DNA of 64,000 bases from Breviolum minutum Mf 1.05b.01 (taxonomy: Eukaryota > Sar > Dinophyceae > Suessiales > Symbiodiniaceae): contig DF239035.1 of assembly GCA_000507305.1 (NCBI GenBank), positions 278,516-342,515 of the forward strand, read 5' to 3'. Below are positions 39,401-49,691 of the stretch, in pieces. Made by a program: the position numbers and the translations under genes. The number at the start of each line of letters is the position of its first letter. The stretch's first letter is position 1. The notes below the pieces were generated by a model. It made no database searches, was not told where the DNA came from, and was given only the letters and a program-made list of their open reading frames with translations.

Positions 39401-39626
39401 CTTGAAGGTTGAAAAAAAAGATGTGTGTTTGGTGCAGGTGATCTTAGGCGCTTCGGAACATCAGCTGTGGCCAGACACCCGTGATGCATCTGAGCCTTTG
39501 ATTCAAGTGTTGCACGACTTGTGCCGGAAGCTGCTTCGAGCGTTGATATCCGGAACAGCCATGGAAGATATGTGGCTCAAAGAGAAACTGGGCAAAGGAA
39601 TTGGCGATGCAAATCACGATGTTTGA
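39401..39626 (+). CDS. Terminal exon, well supported
   Basis: CGTGCAG acceptor, frame LKVEKKDVCLVQVILGASEH QLWPDTRDASEPLIQVLHDL CRKLLRALISGTAMEDMWLK EKLGKGIGDANHDV, TGA 39624. 74 codons with a regular helical pattern. No family recognised. One of the best coding stretches in the window. Confidence 0.65.
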
Positions 39627-39710
39627 CATTAGTGTAAAGTGTATGTGGAAGACTGTGGAAGTTTTGGATGATTATGCATTGATTCTCTTTGTCATGGTAA
39701 GGATGATTTG

Positions 39711-39806
39711 ATTTCTTGGTTTCAAATATTTTATATTTTCACTCCTACTTGGGGAAATGATTCGACTATTTTTTTGGAGAAGGGTTGAAACCACCAAGTA
39801 AAGTAG
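39711..39806 (+). mobile_element. Introner-like MITE, family 1 copy H
   Basis: TTTCTTGGTTTCAAATATTT ... GGGTTGAAACCACCAAGTA. Flanks share ATTTGATTT on both sides, consistent with a duplication of ATTTG. The left GT is degraded. Confidence 0.65.
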
Positions 39807-40283
39807 ATTTGATTTGATTGATTGATGGATCTGTCATCAAAACCTATTGGGGTTGTTTGCATTGATTTCCAACATGTTTTTTGTGCACCTCTTATGTTTC
39901 AGGTGACCTCGAGTGACTAGTTTTTGACGCTCTCAAATTGGGCCAAAAAAATCAGCACCAACTCTAGATGGAATACTGGATGTTTGCGTTTTTTCGCTGG
40001 TTGGTTGACTTTAGATCCAAGTTGAATTTATTCTTTTAAAGTGGCAGGAGTTGTTTTCAGGACAAAGCAGTTAGATAGTAGTTAGATTAGAGAATAGATT
40101 GGAATTGACGATGCTTCATACTGCCAGCCATCTTGATATTTCTTCTGTTTTGAGATCATGTCACTTTCAATCCACAACAAACTTCAGCAATGATCACAAT
40201 AGATGATACCTCTTTTTGCGAATCCTGTTTGAAACTCCAGCCACTTTGACTTTCTACACCAGCAAGCAGGGGGGGTTGAAGTC
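39807..40283. other. Stretch without supported gene
   Basis: About 475 bases; ordinary intron-like composition, no exon or repeat recognised. Confidence 0.4.
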
Positions 40284-40553
40284 ATGGTGGATTCTCATTT
40301 GAGAGCTTTTTTGAGGACGGATGTGACAGGAGATGCCTCCGTCTTTGATGTGTTTCATTACTTTCCAAGCGAAGATGGTCCAATGGAAGCAGGTGACCTG
40401 AGGGGAAATGCTTGCGTGAAAATGGTGGATCCAATCTTGCTTGAGATGGGAGTCAAGTGTTGGTTTCCCATGTCATCTTGTGTCATTGTGTTTTGTTGCT
40501 CATCATTTCATCAAGCTGACGTTGATCTCAAACATAGAAAGTCTTGGCATTAG
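40284..40553 (+). CDS. ORF or exon of unidentified protein
   Basis: ATG-started frame of 89 codons to TAG: VDSHLRAFLRTDVTGDASVF DVFHYFPSEDGPMEAGDLRG NACVKMVDPILLEMGVK... A donor G|GTGACC at 40392 would end a first exon after MEA. The front half is the more convincing. Confidence 0.45.
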   Translation: MVDSHLRAFLRTDVTGDASVFDVFHYFPSEDGPMEAGDLRGNACVKMVDPILLEMGVKCWFPMSSCVIVFCCSSFHQADVDLKHRKSWH

Positions 40554-40966
40554 CGCATCAGCTGATTTTTGACTGATAGTGTTGACGGACAAAGTGATGC
40601 TTTGATGTTATACATATTACTGTATAGAGTGTATATATATATATATTTATATATATACACACTTTTATACATGTACCGTGAATATCGCATGCACTTCGGA
40701 GTTTTTGAACCATTTTTGGGGGCAGGAGTTTGTCTATCAAAATCAAACGTATGGCTATGAGCTGTTCGTTTGTCTTTGTCTTGTATTGTCCCTTCAAGCC
40801 CTGTACTCACCCCTCAATATCAGATGCTAGAATCCCTAAACATGATTCAACAAGGATCCCCACTTAAATGAATATTTAGCGATCTAGAAGTTATAAATAA
40901 GTGAATATACACTATACACAAACAATGTAAATATATATATAATGTATATTATATATACCCTCCCAA

Positions 40967-41058
40967 AGTTTAACATAGCCCCTGAAAAGTTACCTTCCCA
41001 ATAGGAAAGTAGTCTTCCAACCACCATTTTTCAGGGGCTATGTTAAACTTCTGGGGTG
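40967..41058 (+). repeat. MITE family 4 copy
   Basis: ACCCTCCCAAAGTTTAACAT AGCCCCTG ... CAGGGGCTATGTTAAACTTC, clear inverted arms of about 30 bp. Confidence 0.75.
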
Positions 41059-41150
41059 TACATATTATTATATATAATGTTGTTCTATGTAATGTTGTTC
41101 TATTTTCTCATCTTCTGGTTTTGTTGCTGTTTTCTCTTTAACGGATCCAG

Positions 41151-41217
41151 GCTTGGCTATGGCAGCCCACACGGATCCAGGCCTCTTCACAGCGAAATTC
41201 TTGAGCGAAACGCCAGG
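41151..41217 (+). CDS. Exon of unidentified protein
   Basis: ATCCAG|GC acceptor, frame LAMAAHTDPGLFTAKFLSET P, donor G|GTTTGG. Another frame (LGYGSPHGSRPLHSEILERN) is open. Confidence 0.4.
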
Positions 41218-41282
41218 TTTGGAGCTGTTGGATGTCCCATGGCGGTGTTTAGTTGTTGGATATGTTTTTTTTGGATTGTACA

Positions 41283-41382
41283 TTCCCATACCATCCATGT
41301 ATGGTATATATATATACCTACATTTGGTTGATTTTTATGGTAAATGTATGGTAAATATACCATACATGGATCCTATGGGATT
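41283..41382 (+). repeat. MITE family 2 copy
   Basis: CCCATACCATCCATGTATGG TATATATA ... GGTAAATATACCATACATGG ATCCTATGGG. Confidence 0.75.
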
Positions 41383-41886
41383 TGTTAGGTTTCTTTTTTA
41401 ATGTTTATATTGTATTAATATTGTGTATATACATATTATGTATACATATTATGTATATTCATGTTTGTATACACATTTATAGAACGGACGTTTTAGTCTA
41501 TATTGACCAGTCGCGGTCCGTTCCCTAAAATGTTTTCTCTCGAAAGAGTTGCTGTACTTTGAATCATAAAACAGCCTTGCAGCGCCTTCAAATGAATCGT
41601 GGTTTAAACCCCTGGCATGTAAAGCACCCCCTTTAAACGTCCTTGTATTGATTGGATACCCCAAAATCCATGTTTTTTTTCTTGGAATCTTCAATTATTA
41701 AGGCCTTTATCAATCTCCCTGTTCCTGATAGACTATTAAGTGCCACAGCCGTCTTGAAACTCTGTTTTAGACGTTGACGTTGCACATGACTTTTCCAACA
41801 AATTTCTTTCAGCTCATGATTTTGAGCCACCAAGCTTAAGACATGTGGTGTTTATGAGGTTCATGTTTTGTTTTGGGCGGTTTCAG

Positions 41887-41972
41887 ATGCCAAAAAAATC
41901 ACATTTGAGGTTCATGGGGAGTGGCTGGCATTGGAAGAGCTTCGTGCCGAAGCAAAAAACTTGGTCCCTTGA
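41887..41972 (+). CDS. Terminal-type exon
   Basis: TTTCAG acceptor, frame AKKITFEVHGEWLALEELRA EAKNLVP and TGA 41970. A second short exon (VMKPLLFK, AG|GTG ... AAG|GTACTT) may follow at 42000-42023. Confidence 0.5.
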
Positions 41973-42023
41973 ATCCAATTATCATCAGTGATGTTTCAGG
42001 TGATGAAGCCGCTCCTTTTCAAG

Positions 42024-43121
42024 GTACTTGTATAGAAAATAGGCCCGGATGTTCCCGGTTTACAAAAAGTCATGACACTTGTAGGCCCGTAGGCAAGCAT
42101 GATTATGAGACTATACCATATATACATGTTAATATTTAATCATGTCTTTCGTGGTATGGTCTCACTCAAAGAATTGATTCTGGTGTCCATCCACCACCAT
42201 ATGCATAAAGTGTAGGACCGGAATGAAGTTTTCAACTGAAAAAATATATTAAAAGATGATCGTCAGTGAAAATGCGAAAAGGCTAAGATGTTTCACAAAA
42301 GCCAACAATTGTTGTTGAAAAAGGTGCGGTTTCTTTGGAGGTTGCATGCATCTTTAGGTGGTTGTGGCCCTTCCCCCTGTTGTTGTTGAGATCACTTTGG
42401 AAAACGATGCAACTGTTCTTCCCCAAAATGTGATGGTTCCACATTAGAAGACATGCATGTTTGAACATCAATTGTTCGCAAAAGAAATGATCAATATATC
42501 AATAGTTTGGTTTCTTCAAATGATATTGACATGAACATCAGGTGTTTTTCAAAGTCATGGTTTTAATCTGTGAGCCTTTCAGTACAACGTGCAAGTATTG
42601 AGCGCAGACCATTCTATGAGCACCCAAAAAAGCGGGTACTTTCAACTTTAGCCACACAGAAAATCTATATCCTGAGACCATGCACCAGTTTGTCTTTCAC
42701 CATTACCTTCAGGTAAACCGACAAAAGAGGCCATGAAATGAGATGTTTTTTTCTAACCTTTCGCAATCTTCCAGTCTGTTGGTTTCTTTGCGATCCAGGT
42801 CAGGATTTCATACAGGAAATGAAGCCATATAAACAATCACAGCTGCAGAACTAAGCAGCTCTTTGATATGAGCAGGCATAGTATCATAGTGATGTTTTTT
42901 GAGATTTATTTGAAATCACTTGGTGACTTCATAAACATTTTCCCAACCATTTCTTTTTGTTCAGCAAGTTTTGGGCACTTAAATGAAGCCCAATGGGACT
43001 CATGCAAGGTTCCACTGTGTTTAAACAAGAGATCCAATTTCACCACAACCGTACTACCAGGTCACCAGTCTGGTGATCTTTTTGTTCATTTTTTGGTAAG
43101 TCACAGGTGCTGGTTTTTGCA
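42024..43121. other. Long stretch without a secure exon
   Basis: About 1.1 kb, AT-rich, no MITE recognised and no phase-supported exon. Confidence 0.4.
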
Positions 43122-43252
43122 GCTGACTTATTGGAACGATGGACGCATGGTGCTGTGTGCAGTTGTCGTCATCGTGTCCGTGCACCGGGCCCCGCTGGAC
43201 GACTGTCCTTGGTCTATGTCTCTTGGTCGTTGAAGTTGAGTAGGTTGCCAGG
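43122..43252 (+). CDS. Coding block, frame unresolved
   Basis: TTTGCAG acceptor. Frames LTYWNDGRMVLCAVVVIVSV and ADLLERWTHGAVCSCRHRVR APGPAGRLSLVYVSWSLKLS are both open; the second ends at CCAG|GTTGTC. Confidence 0.35.
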
Positions 43253-43633
43253 TTGTCTCCAAAAATTCCCATGGAATTACCATCAGCAGATTGTGATTTC
43301 AGCAAAGGTTAAGGGGTTTGCCCGTGAAGGTCCTTTTTGAAAGTTGGATACAAGTCTGTAAGCTAGATGTTTTTTTTTTTTTTCGGTCACTTTTTTTCAT
43401 CCCTCAGGTGGTCACTGAATATGGATGTCATCCAAATCTTGAATATATGGTCAACACACCCCTTGGGTTTTTTGGGATGTCTTAGGCATCATCTACCCGA
43501 AATCTGTTGATCAAATACCCAAACCCAAAGATCATGTCTCAAGGACTTCGGCGATTGCATATGCCATTTTGATAGATGACACTTAGAGCTTTCAAGTAGT
43601 ATAGATTGTGTTACATCTTATGTTTGCTTTCAG

Positions 43634-43782
43634 GTGCTTTCCCATTTTGGCATCTAAGTATAGCAGAATTTGCAGACTTTTTCATGCAAAAATCTGTCCA
43701 AGTTCTCCCTCCCTGCGTTTCGGAGTCTTGGGAGCAAAACATGCATTCCTTCTCGCCTTTTGAAAGAAATCTCATTCCTTAA
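43634..43782 (+). CDS. Terminal-type exon
   Basis: TTTCAG|GT acceptor, frame AFPFWHLSIAEFADFFMQKS VQVLPPCVSESWEQNMHSFS PFERNLIP, TAA 43780. A single frame, protein-like. Confidence 0.5.
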
Positions 43783-43869
43783 ACTGTGGCAGGATGTTTT
43801 TTGAGCATTCTCAGATTGGTTATTTTCGGCTTTCGAAAGGTTAAACATTTTTTTCACCGAAGTGCTCAG

Positions 43870-43923
43870 GAGATGAGAATCCTTCGTGAAGGGGTCGACC
43901 TGGATGACAATGAAAAAGGATGA
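43870..43923 (+). CDS. Short exon
   Basis: GCTCAG|GAG acceptor, frame EMRILREGVDLDDNEKG, TGA 43921 or a GA donor before it. The MRILRE string also occurs in the exon at 25495, possibly by chance. Confidence 0.4.
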   Translation, partial: EMRILREGVDLDDNEKG

Positions 43924-44346
43924 AAAAGGAGCTGGGCTGCCTGGGTGGTTTAACTTTGAGGTCTCAACACTTTACGGTTAATACATGAGTCGTTCCTCGG
44001 GTCGTTTCTCGGACATTTTTTTTAATGTAGGTTCCAAAAACGACATTTTTTTGGTGGGAAGATGCAACCCAATTTATTGAGGAACCCCTCTTTTTAAGAC
44101 GCAACTTTCCAACATCACCTAGAAGCTAGGCCAATCCAAATGGTAGGACACTGTGATCACTAGATTTGTTTCACAGGCCAATGTGTGTTGACAGTTGACA
44201 TACCTAAAAAGGCCAATTCTCCGATCCCAAAGCTTTCAGTCCAGGAGGGTTTTTTGGCAGGAATTTTGAGGAAACATCAGTCGCATCACAAGGCTAAACT
44301 CGTGTTTCCTTGAATTTTCCATCCTTTGCCCCCATTGAATTGAAAC

Positions 44347-44571
44347 ATGGCCATTCATTCTGACAGTTGCCCAAGATTGTGGGATCGGTTGGATCCCTCC
44401 ATTCATCGGAAGTCACATCTGGAACCAGTTGTAGCTGCCGGCAGTTGCAGGTGGGATGAAAATGCTGAAAGGTGGGGAACGGGTGGGTTTTTAGGAGAGT
44501 TCCAAGATATTTTAGGTGGCAGTAGCTTGGTGAAATTGTTCCATTTGGATCCATTTGGCCAGATATCATGA
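44347..44571 (+). CDS. Possible ORF or first exon
   Basis: ATG-started frame AIHSDSCPRLWDRLDPSIHR KSHLEPVVAAGSCRWDENAE RWGTGGFLGEFQDILGGSSL VKLFHLDPFGQIS to TGA. No splice support. Confidence 0.35.
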   Translation: MAIHSDSCPRLWDRLDPSIHRKSHLEPVVAAGSCRWDENAERWGTGGFLGEFQDILGGSSLVKLFHLDPFGQIS

Positions 44572-44665
44572 GGAGATTTTGAAACAAAATCACATGACAT
44601 TGGCTGCCGAATCGTCGATATTTTTCTGTTTCACATCCCTGCCGAATCTCTGTTGAAGCTTCCAG

Positions 44666-44743
44666 TTGAAAGGTGACCGGGTTCTGTACAAACCTGGGGG
44701 GGTGGGTGACATAGCTATGGAAGATTTCATTGGGAGGTTTCAG
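44666..44743 (+). CDS. Exon, first of a phase-linked pair
   Basis: TTCCAG acceptor, frame LKGDRVLYKPGGVGDIAMED FIGRFQ, donor CAG|GTGTTA, phase 0. The frame stays open to 44806. Confidence 0.55.
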
Positions 44744-44964
44744 GTGTTACCCAAGATCAATGTAACAAAAGCACCTGATAGGGAAGAACTCACTTGTAAT
44801 GTGTGAGGTGACATATAGTCAGTGTGGGATGACCATGCTAAGTTAGATAGAAAGTTTTGACGCCCGTGCGAGCCTGTTTAGGAAACGTAGTTGCGATGAT
44901 TTTATATATGATTTGATTGCTTCGGCTGGGGTGATCTTGTGCTGTGTTGCATCGGTGTCTACAG

Positions 44965-45141
44965 GTTCACTTGAGTCATTCTGTGTATATGCAACCGCGT
45001 TCTGTATGGTTAAGACGACTATCCATGGATATCCATCGTTTAGTTGATTATCCCTATAAGTATCCTGACCCCTCCAACACTAGCGTCATTTTGAGGAAGG
45101 ACCCTACCCCTGCTATGAAAGGGTTCACTTTTTTTCTTTGA
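44965..45141 (+). CDS. Exon, second of a phase-linked pair
   Basis: CTACAG|GTT acceptor, frame VHLSHSVYMQPRSVWLRRLS MDIHRLVDYPYKYPDPSNTS VILRKDPTPAMKG, open to TGA 45139. A retroelement fragment was considered but no motif supports it. Confidence 0.45.
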   Translation, partial: VHLSHSVYMQPRSVWLRRLSMDIHRLVDYPYKYPDPSNTSVILRKDPTPAMKGFTFFL

Positions 45142-45677
45142 TAGGGTCCAATCGCTGATCCTTCGGGATGCACATCTGTTTTGGCTCAAACTGGGAGAGT
45201 TTCGGCCTTTTAGGCAGTCGGTTCCGAACAGACGGTCGCTAAGGGTTGAGACAAAATTTTATCCATTGGTTGACTTTTCCCAGAAGCTCAGCGTGTGGCA
45301 GTTGTCTAAAACTGATATCCAGATGACGTAGACTTTACCTTCTTATTTACCAATACAAGGGACTGGCAGCATTTCGGGAAATGTCCGTGTCCTACCAAAA
45401 AGCTCCTACCCAGAAACACAACCAGAAGCATGGTTCACATAATTTGATTAGTTTGTATATAGTTTTGATATCTTAGCTGACATTAGTTGTGACTCTATGT
45501 AAACAGAAGATGATATAGGAAGAAGTGACCGTACATGTCTCAACGTATGTTTCTACAGTCTTACTTTTGAATTCTTTTGAATGTTTAATTTAATGAGCAT
45601 ATATTCATGTGTTTGCAAAGAAGAGAGAGAGAGAGTTTTTGGGTTCCATATAACCACACATTGCAAGTGTACTCCAG
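45142..45677. other. Stretch without supported gene
   Basis: Contains CTGTTTTGGCTCAAAC at about 45176, partly matching the 3' part of the dinoflagellate spliced leader, and a GA run near 45625. Confidence 0.35.
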
Positions 45678-45985
45678 TAATTGTAATATCTTACTGCTAC
45701 GATCGAGAAATGGGCGACGTTCATGAACATAACTTACATTTATAATTGTAATATCTTACTTCTGCGATCGAGAAATGGGCGACGTTCATGAACATAACTT
45801 ACATTTTGATACATTTGGTAATTGTAAGATCTTACAATTTTTTAATTGTAAGTTATTTTTTTGAGATTTGGCTTCGAGTTACGTAGAAATTGTAATCTTA
45901 CAATTTCTACGTCGGACGTAGAAAATTGTAACTTACAATTTTTCCTGTTTTGACGATCAAAATTGCAACTTACAATTTTCTAGGT
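45678..45985 (+). repeat. 65-bp tandem duplication followed by a palindrome cluster
   Basis: Two copies of a 65-bp unit (from 45678 and 45743) share GATCGAGAAATGGGCGACGT. They are followed by perfect palindromes: AATTGTAAGATCTTACAATT (45820-45839), ACGTAGAAATTGTAA with its inverse (45881-45912), AAAATTGTAA C TTACAATTTT (45922-45942) and a near copy at 45959-45979. All share the core ATTGTAA/TTACAAT. Confidence 0.85.
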
Positions 45986-46951
45986 AACCCCTCCGTAAGG
46001 GGTAGGGATGTTGTTTCTTTACTGTTGTAGACATGTTCAGAATGTACGGCATGTGCATCCCCATATCTTGTGCTAAACTCGCAAGATGTCATGAAGAGGT
46101 TCCAATGTGTATACGTGAAACCTCATTGACCTGAACGTTTCTAGGCAATATGATGACATGTGTATATCAAACATAGACAGACAGAACCCCCGCATCAAGT
46201 TTCTTGGCATAATATGTCGATGTGATAGTGCACATGCATGTCCCTTTACATTGAATTTAAAAACATGGCTGTACATCCATGTTTTCTATGGGGAAAAACA
46301 TACATTGATCAAGCGAAACAACTGGACATTGTGTTTGCTCACCTTTGCGGTCCTCAAATTGTGTCCATTTGGATTCTGAAAAAAAGACACGGGGGCACCG
46401 AATTTTTTTGGCCAATGGCGGTGCGACCAACAGTTGATGTGGTTCTATTTGTTACCTTAATCTCATATACCCTTCCTGAAAGTAAGATTGGAAGAGGATT
46501 TTTTTTTTACTCTAACTCTAACGGGGCTTCCCTGGACTATTGAGCCGTTAGTTTTGGAGCAGTGTATTTATGATTAGAAATACATTCAATTTGAATGTGG
46601 ATCAAGATCCCTGAAGGATGCCTGCGAGATGCGGTTGACGACTACAGTACATTCAGTACATCCTTACCGCATTTGGTATGTATAAAACCCTATAAGATAT
46701 CTTGGATTTTTACCCTATCAGTCTATCAGTTGGTCCTGGTTTTTCTTGGGGTTTTGCGAAATCAAGTTCCAAACGATTGGAGAGACTATGACGCTTTGGA
46801 CTTTGACTTTTGGTTGCTCATGTGCGGTGTTGTATCCCTATAATTTTCATGAGTTTTCACCGTCGCACTGTGCCACCGTGAATTCGCTCACAGTCGTTTG
46901 CATAGTGTGGCCTGGAAAGAGGATGGTTCTGGCTAATTGTGTCTTTTTTTT
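45986..46951. other. Stretch without a secure exon
   Basis: Open frames such as 46238-46543 (101 codons) lack splice support and have intron-like composition. Confidence 0.35.
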
Positions 46952-47131
46952 AGAACGACCCGGTGGAATCTTGAATTGTACAATGCTATGAACCCTGTCC
47001 CAGATGTTTCAACAAAAGTTCCGTTGCAAAGAAAGAAACTGTGGCAGTCACAAGTCTTCAGGGATTTCGTTGCCCTCAATTTCTGTTCCATTGAGAAACC
47101 TCAAGTTGTCAATCGCGACATGTTCAAATGA
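46952..47131 (+). CDS. Terminal-type exon
   Basis: TTTTTTTTAG acceptor, frame TTRWNLELYNAMNPVPDVST KVPLQRKKLWQSQVFRDFVA LNFCSIEKPQVVNRDMFK, TGA 47129. Protein-like, no family named. Confidence 0.45.
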   Translation, partial: RTTRWNLELYNAMNPVPDVSTKVPLQRKKLWQSQVFRDFVALNFCSIEKPQVVNRDMFK

Positions 47132-47352
47132 TGGGATGTTCGAAGCTTGACTTTAGTTCAACAAAATGAAGGTTTCACCTGTGTATTAGGGGTGTTTTAG
47201 GGGTCACCCGTAGTATTTTTTAGAAGGCAAGTTGGAATCCACTCTGAACATGCCTGTTTGTATGGTTGGATGCCTAAGGTGGACAACAAAAGAAAACTCT
47301 TACATCCTGGTCCTGATCCATATCAATTTGGACCGTTGCTGTTCATACGGAT

Positions 47353-47571
47353 ATGGATTTAACTTTCGATGTCATCGAGAAATTTGCGGTGTTTAAAGAT
47401 CCTTCATACATTGTATATACTAATTATCCTTTGCCACAGTGTGCGGAACGTCCTGCTAGAGATAGATTACTCTGTAGATCTGGCAGGGACGGCATAAAGG
47501 AAAACTGTGTGAAACCAACGGATCCTCATCATGACCTTAAATTGACGAATAGGAGACCCATGTTACATTAA
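47353..47571 (+). CDS. Possible ORF
   Basis: ATG-started frame DLTFDVIEKFAVFKDPSYIV YTNYPLPQCAERPARDRLLC ... PTDPHHDLKLTNRRPMLH to TAA. No splice or phase support. Confidence 0.25.
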   Translation: MDLTFDVIEKFAVFKDPSYIVYTNYPLPQCAERPARDRLLCRSGRDGIKENCVKPTDPHHDLKLTNRRPMLH

Positions 47572-47845
47572 TTATTTTGCCACTAGCCAAGAATACAGAC
47601 CTCAATTTCTGATGTGCTGAGAACCTCTGAACATGGCGTGGTGGTTGCGACTTATCATTCTTTCCCCCCACACCAGAACCAACGTCATTATCCCAGTGAG
47701 CCCCAAATCATCTTCCAACCACCCTCCAGTTGGAGCGTTTAAAGTTTAAAGCGTTTACTTCCCATGTGGTTTTCCAAGTGGTATTTCACCCCGTTTTGAC
47801 TTCCTGTACAGTATCTTCCTGTGCCGTTCCTTCCCGTTTGACCCA

Positions 47846-48094
47846 ATGGGTCAAAGTGCCTCGCTGTTGAAATGTGGTCGCCGGGCACGATTGAAACACC
47901 GTGCACAGCTGGCGGCATGCCAAAGATGTCAAGAAGCGCTTGCTGAGGGAAAGTCAGGCTATGAGGCTGGGCCCGGCACCCCCGGAGTTTATCCATGGAG
48001 TTACCCAGGATTTGTCGGAATTTGGGACGGATTTTTTCATTATTTTTTTGTGCCTATAGCTCATGTCACTATCTTATTCTACGCATCTCAGTAA
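47846..48094 (+). CDS. Possible first exon with myristoylation-type start
   Basis: ATG-started frame MGQSASLLKCGRRARLKHRA QLAACQRCQEALAEGKSGYE AGPGTPG, G+C-rich; then donors near 47985, or open to TAA 48092. MGxxxS followed by a Cys and basic residues fits an N-myristoylation/palmitoylation signal for membrane attachment. That is a motif-level inference. Confidence 0.45.
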   Translation: MGQSASLLKCGRRARLKHRAQLAACQRCQEALAEGKSGYEAGPGTPGVYPWSYPGFVGIWDGFFHYFFVPIAHVTILFYASQ

Positions 48095-48202
48095 AACGGC
48101 CGGTGTGTCAATCCATGAAGATATTTTGGATTGATTTGGGCAGATCGGACTTGGAAGTCCCACATCTACCAACATTCAGTGCAAAGGAATTTCTGAAATG
48201 AT

Positions 48203-48310
48203 ATGGATGTTTCCAAACATAGGGGTACCCCAAAATGGATGGTTTATAATGGAAAACCCCTATTAAACATGGGATGATTTGGGGATACCATTATTTTTGG
48301 AAACATCCAT
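48203..48310 (+). repeat. MITE family 3 copy
   Basis: ATGGATGTTTCCAAACATAG ... TTATTTTTGGAAACATCCAT with core ATGGTTTATAATGG in the opposite orientation to the copy at 19036. Confidence 0.75.
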
Positions 48311-48579
48311 ATTATCATATTGCTAGTGCAAAGGAATCCAAGTTTCAGACCCGGAATCCATCCGTAACTTTGCAATTCCAAAATGCCTGCAATGGTAGCC
48401 CGGCTATGTCCCCCGCGTTGTGTTCCCTGGCAGATGCGGTTATTGTTCCCCCTTACCATCATTGAAACTCACGATATCTCTAATGTGTTGATTCCTAAGA
48501 TGGTGCGGAATTGTTTCTTTTGCTTGCATATATATATATATACATAATACTGTATGAATCATGTGTTTTGTTTTTTCAG

Positions 48580-48733
48580 AAAATCACCAAAAATGCCATT
48601 CCTGCCGTTTGAAAGGTTTCACGCCTTGCCGCAGAAGCAGCCCATCATGCTGTTTCGGGCTTTGGACTGCCATATTGCGAGGTGCCCACAGCCATGCCCG
48701 AAACAAAAAAAAAACGGAAACTGCTGCAGTTGA
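48580..48733 (+). CDS. Exon of unidentified protein
   Basis: TTTTTTCAG acceptor, frame KSPKMPFLPFERFHALPQKQ PIMLFRALDCHIARCPQPCP KQKKNGNCCS, TGA 48731. Cysteine-rich end. Another Cys-rich frame (KCHSCRLKGFTPCRRSSPSC) is also open. Confidence 0.45.
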
Positions 48734-49046
48734 TGATGGAGACGGAGAAACAATGAGGGGTGCCAGTAGTTGCTGATCATCCTCATAGTAGTCATATGCT
48801 CATCTTCATTAGTCATATGGTTTTAACATGTTTTAGCAACTCTCCTTGCGTGTACAGAACATAAATATGTATTTGATTGCATTTGAATTTGAACATCTCA
48901 GGTTTCTATACTATACACATGTGTGTAAATTTGGAACGAATCTCCCTCATGGAAAAACTCCATGCGTGCATCATACATTGGCCAATGCTTCTATGAAATA
49001 CACATTCCAAGAAAAACACGGTAGTTCCTGGCCAATCTGCAAAGAG

Positions 49047-49166
49047 GTGGCTGCTGTGGCTTTCAAAGCAGCAGCCGAAGCTGCGAAGGAGTGGGCTCTA
49101 CCGATCAAGATTTCGTTCCATTTGCCGGTTACCCTTGATAAAGAAAAAAATTGCCGAAGCAGTTAG
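49047..49166 (+). CDS. Terminal-type exon
   Basis: AAAGAG|GTG acceptor, frame VAAVAFKAAAEAAKEWALPI KISFHLPVTLDKEKNCRSS, TAG 49164. An alanine-rich helix then a hydrophobic strand. Confidence 0.5.
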   Translation: MAAVAFKAAAEAAKEWALPIKISFHLPVTLDKEKNCRSS

Positions 49167-49349
49167 GATGGTTGAATGTATTCTTTTTTTAAAGATATGT
49201 CCACAGGGAATATTCCAACTCTTATTTAAGTTCAATATCTTGTGCCCATCCACGTTATGTTCACATTCCCATCCTGGGAACCGGGAATTTCTCCCCCATT
49301 TTTGGTGAACTTTAAAGCTCGCGGCAAAAAAAAAAAATGCCATCTTGCA

Positions 49350-49408
49350 GCCCAGTCACGTTGGGGTCACAGGAGGTCCAGGTCTAGCAACGAAAGGTCC
49401 AGGCAAGG
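49350..49408 (+). CDS. Candidate Arg/Ser-rich exon
   Basis: TTGCAG acceptor, frame SRWGHRRSRSSNERSRQ; an alternative glycine-rich frame (SHVGVTGGPGLATKGPGK) is open. Short. Confidence 0.3.
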
Positions 49409-49642
49409 AGTCCTTGGTGGAGATGTTTATTTATTGCCTTTATTTTTCCGTATGCTATTTAGGAAAATGCTACATCCCCAATGGGAAAAGAAGATATGCA
49501 TGTTGTAGGTAGAAGGATCTTTACCACTGGACCATAACTTTTTGGAAACTCGAAGGAGTGTATTTTGATGTGCAATAGTTGTTGTGAAAAAAAGGTTGTG
49601 AATGTATCCAAACCAGCTGGTTCTTGTGACCTTTCATTCCAG

Positions 49643-49691
49643 GAGGCTTCTATGTCACATGCCCTACTGGGCATTGCCAGCGAAGCTGCTG
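49643..49691 (+). CDS. Short exon
   Basis: TTCCAG|GAG acceptor, EASMSHALLGIASEAA, donor G|GTAAGG, phase 0 to 1. Strong splice consensus on both sides. Confidence 0.5.
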
